From assembly GCF_004355005.1 (NCBI RefSeq), contig NZ_SMSJ01000020.1, forward strand, positions 1 to 64,000: DNA of 64,000 nt. The letters run 5' to 3'. Below, piece after piece: positions 9,283-16,725 of this stretch. Position 1 is the first letter of the stretch, and the number at the start of each line of letters is the position of its first letter. The position numbers were made by a program, and so were the translations under genes. The DNA comes from Dankookia rubra. Lineage in GTDB: Bacteria; Pseudomonadota; Alphaproteobacteria; Acetobacterales; Acetobacteraceae. Under the pieces are notes generated by a model. The model was not told the origin of the DNA, did no database searches, and saw only the letters and a program-made list of their open reading frames with translations.

Positions 9283-10559
9283 CAGAACATGTCCGCGGGA
9301 TTGGCGTCGCGCAGCTTCCGCATCGCCAGCAGCCCGGCGAGGCCGCACATGGTGAAGATCATCCCGAAGACCGCCAGCGCCCGCGGCGCATCCATCGCCA
9401 GCGGCAGGAAGGTGCTTTTCCCCACCACGTCGTAAAGAAAGGTGGAAAGCGCGAAGCCCGGCAGGAAGCCGAGCAGCGCCAGGATGAAGGCGGCCGAGAG
9501 CACCGCGCGGCCGAGATAGAAGTTGGAATAGCCCATCGCCTTCAGCGTGGCGTATTCCTTCAGGTGGCTGGCGATGTCGCTGAACAGGATCTGGTAGACG
9601 ATCACCATCCCGACGATCAGCCCCATGATGCTGCCGAACATGAAAATGAAGCCGATCGGCGTCGCGCTCTCCCAGTAGTCGCGCTCGTGCTTCACCAAGT
9701 CGGGGCCGCCCAGCACCGTGACGTCGGGCGGCAGCACCTGCCGCAGCCGGGCGACCGCCGCCTCGCGGTCGGCGCCGGGCACCAGCCGGATGGCGATCAG
9801 GTCGACCTGGCTGACCTGGCGTTCCTTCACCAGCCGGCGGAAATTCGTCTCCGACATCACCACGTTGCCGTCGGCGCCGAAGGAGGGCCCGATCTCAATC
9901 AGCCCGACCACCTCCATCTGCCGGTTGGCGACCTGCACCTCGAAGGGCCCGCGCTCCGCCAGCAGCTTCGGCACGGGGCCGAATTCGGGCCGCGAGCGTC
10001 GGTCGAAAACCATGGTGTCCGGCCGCTTCAGCGTCTCGATCAGCGGGGCGAGGCCGGGGAAGTCCATCACCCCCGCCTCGACGTCGAAGCCGACCAGCTG
10101 CACCGCGCGGCGCGCGCCGCTCTCGGGGTTCCGCCAGGTCGCCTGCGCCAGGTAGACCGGGACCGTCGCCTGCACCTCGGGCAATGCCAGGGCCTGGCTG
10201 GCCCGCACCCGCGGCAGCATCTCCGGCTTGAAGCTGACCTGCGTCATCGGGTGCATCAGGAAGACGTCGGCGCGGAAGCTGGCCAGCAGCGCCGTCGCGC
10301 TGTCGAACAGCGCGGAGCGGAACCCGAGCTGCATGAAGACCAGGACGCAGGCGAACATGACGCCGGCGATGGCGGAGGCGAGCCTCGCCTTCTCCGCCCG
10401 CAGCTGCCGCCAGGCGAGGCGGAGCGGCAGGTACAGCGCCGCGCCCGGCCGTCCCCGCGGCGCGCGCGGCTCGGGCGGCGGCCCGGCCTCCCCGGTCAGC
10501 TCCGGCGCCCAGGGCAGGAATCCGGGCGGCGCCGGCGCTTCGCGCGCCTGGACGTTCAT
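9282..10559 (-). CDS. DevC-family ABC exporter permease
   Basis: The 425-residue inner-membrane protein has the MacB/FtsX layout: one helix near residues 55-80 (SAIAGVMFACVLVFMQLGFR), a large periplasmic domain (about 85-300), then three C-terminal helices starting at ATPIGFIFMFGSIMGLIVGM. The first helix region and the VVYQILFSDI/LKEYATLKAMG segment are DevC hallmarks. ATG at 10559 overlaps the upstream membrane-fusion gene stop by four bases (ATGA), and its own stop overlaps the ATPase start. The residues before the first helix are Pro/Ala-rich and cytoplasmic. The exported substrate is unknown; in cyanobacteria the family exports glycolipids. Confidence 0.9.
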   Translation of the reverse strand: MNVQAREAPAPPGFLPWAPELTGEAGPPPEPRAPRGRPGAALYLPLRLAWRQLRAEKARLASAIAGVMFACVLVFMQLGFRSALFDSATALLASFRADVFLMHPMTQVSFKPEMLPRVRASQALALPEVQATVPVYLAQATWRNPESGARRAVQLVGFDVEAGVMDFPGLAPLIETLKRPDTMVFDRRSRPEFGPVPKLLAERGPFEVQVANRQMEVVGLIEIGPSFGADGNVVMSETNFRRLVKERQVSQVDLIAIRLVPGADREAAVARLRQVLPPDVTVLGGPDLVKHERDYWESATPIGFIFMFGSIMGLIVGMVIVYQILFSDIASHLKEYATLKAMGYSNFYLGRAVLSAAFILALLGFLPGFALSTFLYDVVGKSTFLPLAMDAPRALAVFGMIFTMCGLAGLLAMRKLRDANPADMF

Positions 10560-11596
10560 GGCCGGATCGCCACCTGGACCTGCATATTGGTCCGCCGCTC
10601 CAGCGCCGCCCGGCCTTCCTCGCCGAGCGCGAGCCGCACCTCGACCGTGCGGGCATCGACGGCGGCGACCGGATCCGTGCCGGCCTGGGTGGTGCGGCGG
10701 ACCATCCACCCGATCTCGCGCAGGGTCGCGGCGTAGCGGCGCGGCTCGCCGGGCACGACGACCTCGGCCGGGGCCCCCTCGCGCAGCCGCGGCAGGTCGG
10801 TCTCGAAGACGTCGGCGACGATGTCGAGCCGCGTCAGGTCAGCGAGATCCAGCACGCCGTCGCTGCCGACCTGGTCGCCCGGGCGGGCATAGATCTTCAG
10901 CACGGTGCCGGCGATCGGCGCGGCGATGCGCGACAGCCCGGCATCGGCGCGCGCCCGGGCCGCCGCCGCCTCGGCCGCGGCCAGCTCGGCCTCGGCCACC
11001 GCCAGGTCCTCGGGGCGGGGACGCAGCAGGCGGGCCAGGTCGGCCTCGGCCTCGGCCCGCTCGGCGGCGGCGCGGCTGGCAGCGAAGCGGTTGCGCTCGG
11101 CGGTGGCGATGTTGCCGGCGCCGGAGGGCAGCAGCGCCTCGGCCCGCTCGGCCTCGCGCCGCGCGCTGGCCTCGGCGGCGTGCAGCGCCTGGATGCGGGC
11201 GCGCTGCGCCTCGATCTCCTCCGGCCGCCCGGCGGCGCGGATGCGCTCGAGGCTGGCGCGGGACTGCCGGGCGCTGGCCTCGGCCTGCAGGGCGGCGGCA
11301 TCCTTCTGCGCGGCATCGGCGAGGATCGCGAGCACCTGGCCGGCCTCGACCCGGTCGCCCTCGGCGACCAGCAGCCGGTCGAGCCGGGCGACGTTGAAGC
11401 CGCCGGGCTGGTTCAGCTTGCGGATGCGTGACGCCGGCTCGACCCGGCCGAGCGCGCCAACGCCGACGGGGCCCGCAGGGACGGCAGCGATGGGTGGCGG
11501 GGCGCGATCGGCACTGCCATCACGGCTCCAGACCAGGGCGCCGACGCCGATCCCGGCGAGGAGGAGGACGGCAAGCAGGAGCCCCTTGCGGTTCAT
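10556..11596 (-). CDS. DevB/HlyD-family membrane-fusion protein of the exporter
   Basis: This 346-residue periplasmic adaptor has an N-terminal anchor helix (MNRKGLLLAVLLLAGIGVGALVW), a split biotinyl-lipoyl domain (VGALGRVEPASRIRKLNQPG near the start and RIAAPIAGTVLKIYARPGDQV later), and a long alanine-rich alpha-hairpin (about residues 120-230) that would reach an outer-membrane channel. A beta-barrel domain follows with VVPGEPRRYAATLREIGW. Start ATG 11596 is chosen for the anchor helix; it lies 7 bases after the small exported-protein gene. No TolC homologue is in the window. Confidence 0.9.
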   Translation of the reverse strand: MNRKGLLLAVLLLAGIGVGALVWSRDGSADRAPPPIAAVPAGPVGVGALGRVEPASRIRKLNQPGGFNVARLDRLLVAEGDRVEAGQVLAILADAAQKDAAALQAEASARQSRASLERIRAAGRPEEIEAQRARIQALHAAEASARREAERAEALLPSGAGNIATAERNRFAASRAAAERAEAEADLARLLRPRPEDLAVAEAELAAAEAAAARARADAGLSRIAAPIAGTVLKIYARPGDQVGSDGVLDLADLTRLDIVADVFETDLPRLREGAPAEVVVPGEPRRYAATLREIGWMVRRTTQAGTDPVAAVDARTVEVRLALGEEGRAALERRTNMQVQVAIRP

Positions 11597-11603
11597 GCGC
11601 GGC

Positions 11604-11828
11604 TCACTGGCCGGCCTCGGCGGCGGGGGCGCCGAGCTGGGCGATGAACTCCGCCTCGTCCAGCAGGTCGCGCGAGAGCAGAGCCGCATCCTCGGGGCTG
11701 CCGCAGCCGAGCAGCTGGGCGAGGACGCCGAGCAGCCCCGGCGGCTCCGTCACTTGAGTAGTGGCGGCGGCGGCGCCGGCCAGCAGCAGGGTCATGGCCG
11801 CGCCGGCCAGGGCGGGAACCAGCTTCAT
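11604..11828 (-). CDS. Small exported protein (74 aa) in the TetR-DevBCA operon
   Basis: The ATG at 11828 overlaps the TetR gene stop (ATGA) and the stop lies 7 bases before the DevB start, so the gene sits firmly inside the operon. Residues 1-22 form a clear signal peptide (MKLVPALAGAAMTLLLAGAA). The mature part is about 50 residues, acidic, predicted helical, with one cysteine (LLGCGSPEDAALLSRDLL). I recognise no family. Its place between regulator and exporter suggests a periplasmic accessory factor or a peptide substrate of the exporter; that is inference from position only. Confidence 0.7.
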   Translation of the reverse strand: MKLVPALAGAAMTLLLAGAAAATTQVTEPPGLLGVLAQLLGCGSPEDAALLSRDLLDEAEFIAQLGAPAAEAGQ

Positions 11829-12394
11829 GACGCAACCTCCAGCAGGCGCGAGAGCGCGGCGTGCATGGCGTGACGCTCCGGCTCCGTCGGCGCGTAAAGG
11901 CCGAAGACCCGGGCCATGAACAGCCCGTCGCCGGCCGCCATGATGGCGTGCCCATGGCCGGGCGGAAGGCCATCCGCCTCAACCGCCTTTCGCATCCGGG
12001 CGATCACCGCTCGGATCGGGCCGAGCAAGGCGGGGTCGTGGTGGAAGGCGGCGAGGAAGACCGCAGCGGCGCGGTCGCAACGCTCGTTGATCGCGTCGGG
12101 GGTCAGCTCGAAGGCCCAGGCCAGCATGGCGCGGGCGACCCGGCCGGGGCCTTCCGGCTGGCCGGCGACGCAGCTCTCGAAATCGAGTGCCATCCATTCG
12201 GCCATACGGCCGAGCAGGCCGGTGATCAGCGCTTCCTTGGAGCCGAAATGATAGAGCAGCCCGCCCTTCGACACGCCGGCCTGCCTGGCCGCGGCATCGA
12301 GGGTCAGGCCGCTGACGCCCCGGGCGCGGACAATCGCCTCGGCGGCGTCGAGGATGCGAGTGCGGGCATCGCCGGAGACGGAGCCATCGGGCAT
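11825..12394 (-). CDS. TetR-family transcriptional regulator of the DevBCA operon
   Basis: The 189-residue product has a TetR N-terminal helix-turn-helix (about residues 10-55: TRILDAAEAIVRARG, VSKGGLLYHFGSKEALI) and a C-terminal ligand/dimer domain of the TetR_C_6-like kind (AFHHDPALLGPIRAVI). It most likely represses its own operon, because a perfect 46-bp palindrome (12402-12447) lies just upstream of its ATG and covers the likely promoter. There is almost no room for a leader between that promoter and the ATG. The gene is first in a chain with overlapping or nearly abutting junctions (TetR, 74-aa protein, DevB, DevC, DevA). Confidence 0.9.
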   Translation of the reverse strand: MPDGSVSGDARTRILDAAEAIVRARGVSGLTLDAAARQAGVSKGGLLYHFGSKEALITGLLGRMAEWMALDFESCVAGQPEGPGRVARAMLAWAFELTPDAINERCDRAAAVFLAAFHHDPALLGPIRAVIARMRKAVEADGLPPGHGHAIMAAGDGLFMARVFGLYAPTEPERHAMHAALSRLLEVAS

Positions 12395-12400
12395 GCAACG

Positions 12401-12428
12401 AGACTATACCGGCTGGACGGTAAGTCAA
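12401..12428 (-). promoter_or_regulatory. Likely promoter of the TetR-DevBCA operon, apparently leaderless
   Basis: On the minus strand TTGACT (12423-12428) is followed 16 bases later by TAGTCT (12401-12406); a stronger-looking TATAGT (12403-12408) is only 14 bases away. Either -10 puts transcription start at or within a few bases of the TetR ATG (12394). No Shine-Dalgarno sequence precedes that ATG, which fits a leaderless message. Confidence 0.35.
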
Positions 12429-12447
12429 CCGTCCAGCCGGTATAGTC
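12402..12447. promoter_or_regulatory. Perfect 46-bp palindromic operator, probable TetR binding site
   Basis: The 20-base arms at 12402-12421 (GACTATACCGGCTGGACGGT) and 12428-12447 are exact reverse complements separated by AAGTCA. The palindrome lies 7 bases upstream of the TetR ATG and overlaps the predicted -35 and -10. Its length is enough for two TetR dimers. Autorepression of the operon is inferred from position. Confidence 0.75.
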
Positions 12448-12503
12448 ACGTCGATGTATGCGACAAAGATGATGCCGCCGGCCTCCGCCCTGATTGCGCC
12501 CGT

Positions 12504-13373
12504 TCAGCTTTGCTTCGGCCAGCGCCGGTGCAACCAGAGCCATTCCTCCGGTCGCTCCCGGATCCAGGCCGAGAGCCGGTCGTTGATCGCCCCGGTCAGC
12601 ACCTGGATCGCCGCCTGGCGGTCGGTGTCGAGGGGTAGGGCCAGGGGCGGGTCTACCACCAGCCGGAAGCGACAGGGGCCGAGCCGCTGGATGCGACCGG
12701 GGATGACCGGGCAGCGGAAGCGTAGGGCCAGCTGCGCCGGGGCCGCGGCGGTCATCGCCGGCACGCCCAGCAGCGGCACGGCGATGCCATCGTTCAGCTT
12801 CTGGTCGGCGAGCAGGCCGAGCACGCCACCCTGGGACAGGAACTTCAGCGCCGCCCGTGCCCCCTGCGCTCCCTTCGGGAAGAGCGGCAGCGGCGCACCA
12901 CGCACCGCTCGGGCGCGCAGCCTGTTCACCAGCGCGTCCACCTGCGGATTGTCCGCCGCGCGGTAGACGCTGCCCATGCGGATGCCGAGGCGCTCGAGCG
13001 CCGGCGGCAGCACCTCCCAATTGCCGATATGGCCGGAGACCATGATCGCCGGCCCACCTTGCGCGGCGATCGGCGCCAGGTGCTCGGCCCCCACGATCTC
13101 CCAGTCCAGCGCCGGCAGATGCGGCAGCTCCCCCACCGTGCGGCCGAGATTCTCCCACATGTCGCGCAGGATGCGGGCGCGCGCGGCGGCGTCGCGGTCC
13201 GGCAGGGCGAGCGCCAAGTTGGCCCGGGCGACGCGGGAGACCGGCAGCAGCGGACCCAGCCCACGCGCCAGCGCGCCGCCGACATCGGAAGCACGGCGCG
13301 GCCCCAGCCGATGCGCCAGGGCGAGGACCGCGCGGACCGCCAGGGTCTCGGCGGCAAATTGCAGACGCCTCAC
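12504..13373 (-). CDS. Lysophospholipid/lauroyl acyltransferase, LpxL/HtrB family
   Basis: The 289-residue membrane-associated enzyme would add a secondary acyl chain to the Kdo-lipid A precursor on the inner leaflet. It has the family motif SGHIGNWE (the HxxxxE acyltransferase motif) near residue 113 and the LADQKLNDGIAVPLLG segment. The C-terminus ERPEEWLWLHRRWP is diagnostic. The N-terminus has one hydrophobic amphipathic stretch. The start is GTG at 13373, 10 bases after the lpxK stop, so it is the last gene of the minus-strand lipid A group. Which of the lauroyl or myristoyl enzymes it is cannot be told from sequence alone. Confidence 0.88.
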   Translation of the reverse strand: MRRLQFAAETLAVRAVLALAHRLGPRRASDVGGALARGLGPLLPVSRVARANLALALPDRDAAARARILRDMWENLGRTVGELPHLPALDWEIVGAEHLAPIAAQGGPAIMVSGHIGNWEVLPPALERLGIRMGSVYRAADNPQVDALVNRLRARAVRGAPLPLFPKGAQGARAALKFLSQGGVLGLLADQKLNDGIAVPLLGVPAMTAAAPAQLALRFRCPVIPGRIQRLGPCRFRLVVDPPLALPLDTDRQAAIQVLTGAINDRLSAWIRERPEEWLWLHRRWPKQS

Positions 13374-13383
13374 GCGGGGCTGC

Positions 13384-14373
13384 TCAGGCAGGGATCGGTA
13401 CCCGCTGCGCCAGGGGGTCGAGCAAGCCCTCGATCGTCGCCGGCTCTTCCCATTCCAGCCGGATCGTCACCACCGTGACCCGGCTGCGGAAGCCAGGGGG
13501 GATGCGGACGAAATCCTTCCGCGTGGTGACCGGGATGGCGCGGAGACGGTCGGCCTCGGCCAGCAGGTCGCGCATGTCGCCCTCGTCGAAAGGATAATGG
13601 TCGGCGAAGGGCATCCGCCCCGCCAGCACCGCCCCGGCCTCCTGCAGCGTCGAGAAGAACTTGCGCGGGTTGCCGATGCCGCAGAAGGCATAGACCGGCT
13701 GGCCCGCCAGCAGTGCCGCCTCCGGCCCCGGCACCAGCTTCGCCCGCAGCACCGGCAAGCGCGGCGGCAGCCGGGCCAGCGCGCCGTATTCGTCTTCCCC
13801 GATCAGCACCGCGGCGCGGCAGCGCGCGGCGGCGGCCTCCGGCATCTCCCGCAAGGGCCCGGCCGGAATGATGCGGCCATTGCCGAAGCCGTAGGTGCCG
13901 TCGATAATCAGCAGCGAGAGATCCTTCTCGAGGGTGGGATTCTGCAATCCGTCATCCATGACGATGCACTGCGCCCCGCCGGCGACCGCGGCGCGCGCCC
14001 CGGCGGCGCGATCGGCCGAGATCCAGGCGGGACGCTCGGCCGCCAGCAGCAAGGCCTCGTCGCCCACAGCCTGGCTGTCATGGGCACGCGGGTCCACCCG
14101 GGCCGGCCCCTTCAGGTGGCCGCCATAGCCGCGCAGCAGGAAATGCAGGCCGACGCCACGGTTCGCCAGGCGCTGGCCGAGATCAAGCGCGACCGTGGTC
14201 TTGCCCGAGCCGCCGGCAGTGGCATTGCCGCAGCAGATCACCGGCACCGGCGCCGTCCAGCCATGCCGCCGCATCCGGCGCGCGGTGACGGCGGCATAGA
14301 CTGCGGCGGCGGGGGACAGGAAGAGGGGCAAGAATCCACCACCGTCCCCGGTCCAGAATTCGGGGGCACGCAT
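13384..14373 (-). CDS. lpxK: Tetraacyldisaccharide 4'-kinase
   Basis: LpxK phosphorylates the 4'-position of tetraacyldisaccharide 1-phosphate to give lipid IVA at the inner membrane. The 329-residue length is standard. Residues 1-20 (FWTGDGGGFLPLFLSP) are the usual membrane-contact segment. The P-loop GNATAGGSGKT is at residues 49-59, and LLRGYGG, VDDGLQN-type (VMDDGLQNPTL) and CGIGNPRKFF motifs follow. It lies between waaA (86 bases upstream) and the LpxL-like gene, so the group is probably one transcript. Confidence 0.95.
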   Translation of the reverse strand: MRAPEFWTGDGGGFLPLFLSPAAAVYAAVTARRMRRHGWTAPVPVICCGNATAGGSGKTTVALDLGQRLANRGVGLHFLLRGYGGHLKGPARVDPRAHDSQAVGDEALLLAAERPAWISADRAAGARAAVAGGAQCIVMDDGLQNPTLEKDLSLLIIDGTYGFGNGRIIPAGPLREMPEAAAARCRAAVLIGEDEYGALARLPPRLPVLRAKLVPGPEAALLAGQPVYAFCGIGNPRKFFSTLQEAGAVLAGRMPFADHYPFDEGDMRDLLAEADRLRAIPVTTRKDFVRIPPGFRSRVTVVTIRLEWEEPATIEGLLDPLAQRVPIPA

Positions 14374-14459
14374 CAGGCCTTGACCAGTCCTTGGTTCATC
14401 CGGCGTTCATCCGACCGGGTCCGTGCCGGCGATGCCAGTCCGGAGCCGCAGCCCAGGCC

Positions 14460-15836
14460 TCAACGCACCCCGCCCCGCCGGGGTTGGCCGGCCGGCGTCG
14501 CTGCCGGATCAGCCTCGGGTCGCGTCGCGGCCGCGTCATCCGGCCCATACCCCGGCCCGGCGCCGAGGATAAGCCCGATCAGCAATCCCGCGAGGAGGTC
14601 CGGCAAGCCGGCCTCCGCAGCAAGCGCCGCGGCGGCGGCATTCGCCATGACTCGCCCGCGGTCCGGATCGGATAGCACGGCGCCGGCGGCAGCCGCCAGC
14701 GCCCCCGGCTCGGGTGCCACGCGGGCGGCGCCGCCGGCGGCCAGCAGCCGGGCGACCGGCTCCTCGAAGTTGTGGGTATGCGGGCCGAGCAGGATGGGGC
14801 AGCCGAGCCGGGCCGGCTCGCGCGGGTTCTGCCCTCCATGCGGGACCAAGGAGCCGCCGACCAGGCAAACCCCGGCCAGGCGGTAAAACAGGCCAAGCTC
14901 GCCGAGGGTGTCGGCGAGGTAGATCGCGGTTTCCGGCGCCGGCAGGATGCCTTCCGCTCGACGGGCGACCGGCAGGGGCGCCAGTTCGGCGGCGATCGCC
15001 GCGCCGCGGTCCGGGTGGCGCGGCACGATCACGGTCAGCAGGCCGGGATGGCTCGGCGCCAGCAGTGCATGGGCGCTGGCGACGATCGCCTCCTCCCCTG
15101 GCTGGGTGCTGGCGGCGAGGAAGACCGGCCGGTCGTCAACCGCCTCGCGCAACGCCGCCAGCGCGGCGACATCGGCGGGCAAGGGCGGCGAGGCATCTTT
15201 CAGGTTGCCCGGCGTCAGCACCGCTGCCGCACCGAGCTCGCGGAGCCGCGCCGCATCCGCTGCGGATTGCGCGGTGACCAGGCGGAAGGCGCCGAGCAGC
15301 CGCCGCCCGAGGCCCGGCGCCAGCAGCCGCCAGCGTCGGGACGAGCGCGCGCTGAACCGCGCATTCACCAAAGCGAGCGGCACCCCGCGCGTGGCGGCGG
15401 CCGAGATCAGGTTGGGCCAGAGCTCGGATTCCACCAGCACCGCGCAATCCGGCCGCCAGCCATCGAGGAAGCGCTCCACCCAGCGCGGGACGTCGAGCGG
15501 CACGAAGCGGTGCAGCAGCCGACCGTCCAGTCCGCCCGGCAGGCGCTGGGCCAGCAGCACGGCGGCGGTCACGGTGCCGGTGGTGACCAGCAGGGTCAGG
15601 TCGGGCGCGCGCGCCGCCAGCGCCTCCAGGAGCGGGATGACCGAGAGCGTCTCGCCGACGCTGGCGGCATGCAGCCAGAGCAGCCGGCCGGGCGGCCGGG
15701 CGACACCCTCGCCCCGGCGCTCGCCGAGCCGGGCGGCGACCTCCTTGCCGAGCCGGGCCCGCCGGCGGAGGTGCAGCGGCAGCAGCGGCGCCACGGCGCC
15801 GGCCGCCAGCCGCCAGAGCGCGAGGCTGACGGTCAT
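14460..15836 (-). CDS. waaA: 3-deoxy-D-manno-octulosonic acid transferase
   Basis: The GT-B enzyme transfers Kdo from CMP-Kdo to lipid IVA. The product is 458 residues: an N-terminal membrane-contact segment, then LLWLHAASVGE (the family's catalytic-Glu motif), LVESELWPNLI, and the C-terminal nucleotide-binding half with VGGSLVPHGGQNPREPA and GPHTHNF. ATG 15836 overlaps the stop of the upstream DUF374 acyltransferase (ATGA), which fixes the start; longer in-frame extension into that gene is spurious. The last 30 residues or so (Ala/Pro/Gly-rich) extend beyond most homologues. A DUF374-waaA-lpxK order is common in alphaproteobacteria. Confidence 0.93.
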   Translation of the reverse strand: MTVSLALWRLAAGAVAPLLPLHLRRRARLGKEVAARLGERRGEGVARPPGRLLWLHAASVGETLSVIPLLEALAARAPDLTLLVTTGTVTAAVLLAQRLPGGLDGRLLHRFVPLDVPRWVERFLDGWRPDCAVLVESELWPNLISAAATRGVPLALVNARFSARSSRRWRLLAPGLGRRLLGAFRLVTAQSAADAARLRELGAAAVLTPGNLKDASPPLPADVAALAALREAVDDRPVFLAASTQPGEEAIVASAHALLAPSHPGLLTVIVPRHPDRGAAIAAELAPLPVARRAEGILPAPETAIYLADTLGELGLFYRLAGVCLVGGSLVPHGGQNPREPARLGCPILLGPHTHNFEEPVARLLAAGGAARVAPEPGALAAAAGAVLSDPDRGRVMANAAAAALAAEAGLPDLLAGLLIGLILGAGPGYGPDDAAATRPEADPAATPAGQPRRGGVR

Positions 15837-16588
15837 GCCATCGCGGCGCGGGCGGCCGCCGGCGCCGTGACCCAGGCATCCGCCGCGGCGCAGGCGGCGG
15901 TCAGCCCGGCCTCGATGGCCGGGAGGGCGGCGAGCGGGTCGTCGCGGTCCACCGGCACCGCCGGCTGCACCACCAGGACGCCGCGGCCGAAGGGCAGCGG
16001 CAGGACCATGCGGTCCCAGCTCCCCAGCACATGCGCCCGCGTGGTCCGCGCGGCGCAGGGCAGCACCGGCAGGCCGGAAACGGCCGCCAGCTGGGCGACG
16101 CCCGGCGCGGCGACCCGGCGCGGACCGCGCGGCCCGTCCGGGGTGATCGCCACCATGTCGCCCTGGGCCAGCATCCGCAGCAGAACCCGCATGCCCGTGG
16201 CCCCGCCCTTGCTGGCGCCGCCCTTGGCGGCGGCGCCCCCGGCACTGGTAGAAGCGTGGACCATGTCGAGGTCGAAGCGCCGCACCACCTCGCCGATGAA
16301 GCGGCCATCGCGGTGGCGGGATACCAGGACATGCGCCTTCATCCCCACCATCTCCGGCAGCCGGGCGCGCGCCTGCTGCCAGAGCATCGGCATCATCGGC
16401 AGGCGTTCGTGCCAGAAGGCGGCAATGACGCTGCGGGGCCGGCCTTCGGCGTCGCGGAAGGCGGCGCGCAGCGAAGCCTCTCCCAGCAGGGTCCAGCGCG
16501 TGGTGCGGTAGACGCAGGCCAGGTACAGGCCGAGCGCCCGGGCAAAGGCCGCCTGGACGGCGGCGGAGCGGATCAGCCGCCGGAACAT
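15833..16588 (-). CDS. DUF374-family lysophospholipid acyltransferase-like protein
   Basis: The 251-residue membrane-associated protein has an N-terminal hydrophobic stretch and the DUF374 pattern: VIAAFWHERLPMMPML (acyltransferase-like HxxxxD/M block), VSRHRDGRFIGEVVRRFDLD and AITPDGPRGPRRVAAPGV. The family occurs next to waaA in many alphaproteobacteria and is thought to act on lipid A or Kdo-lipid precursors, but its reaction is not settled. ATG 16588 (MFRRLIRS) gives the normal N-terminus and its stop overlaps waaA. An alanine/glycine/lysine-rich loop (residues about 118-133) is an insertion of low complexity. Confidence 0.85.
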   Translation of the reverse strand: MFRRLIRSAAVQAAFARALGLYLACVYRTTRWTLLGEASLRAAFRDAEGRPRSVIAAFWHERLPMMPMLWQQARARLPEMVGMKAHVLVSRHRDGRFIGEVVRRFDLDMVHASTSAGGAAAKGGASKGGATGMRVLLRMLAQGDMVAITPDGPRGPRRVAAPGVAQLAAVSGLPVLPCAARTTRAHVLGSWDRMVLPLPFGRGVLVVQPAVPVDRDDPLAALPAIEAGLTAACAAADAWVTAPAAARAAMA

Positions 16589-16661
16589 GGATGCGCGCGC
16601 ATATCGAGAACCGGCGGGTAGCACGGGCGGGCGCCCGGGAACAGGCGGGCCGGCCCCCGGG

Positions 16662-16697
16662 GGAGGCGTGTCGCCGGCGAAGCGGCGTCACGCCTCC
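16662..16697 (-). terminator. Strong hairpin downstream of the Agt-like glycosyltransferase
   Basis: GGAGGCGTG (16662-16670) pairs with CACGCCTCC (16689-16697), and after a T-T mismatch CGCCG pairs with CGGCG around a 6-base loop. It begins 28 bases after the glycosyltransferase stop on the minus strand and separates that operon from the lipid A genes. No U-tract is visible, so it may be a processing or 3'-protective hairpin rather than a classical terminator. Confidence 0.5.
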
Positions 16698-16698
16698 G

Positions 16699-16725
16699 GG
16701 CGGTTCCGCCCTTCGGCCATCCGCA
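16699..16725 (-). repeat. Post-stop repeat, copy A
   Basis: On the minus strand the 27 bases directly after the glycosyltransferase TGA match the 27 bases directly after the gcrA TGA (55707-55733) at 23 positions. Both contain GGGCGGAACCGCC, itself a short palindrome, in the same register to the stop. Confidence 0.45.

Noticed and set aside
14460-16691. Apparent 743-residue form of the Kdo transferase
   Set aside because: The additional residues are an out-of-frame reading of the DUF374 gene; the ATGA overlap at 15833-15836 marks the real start.
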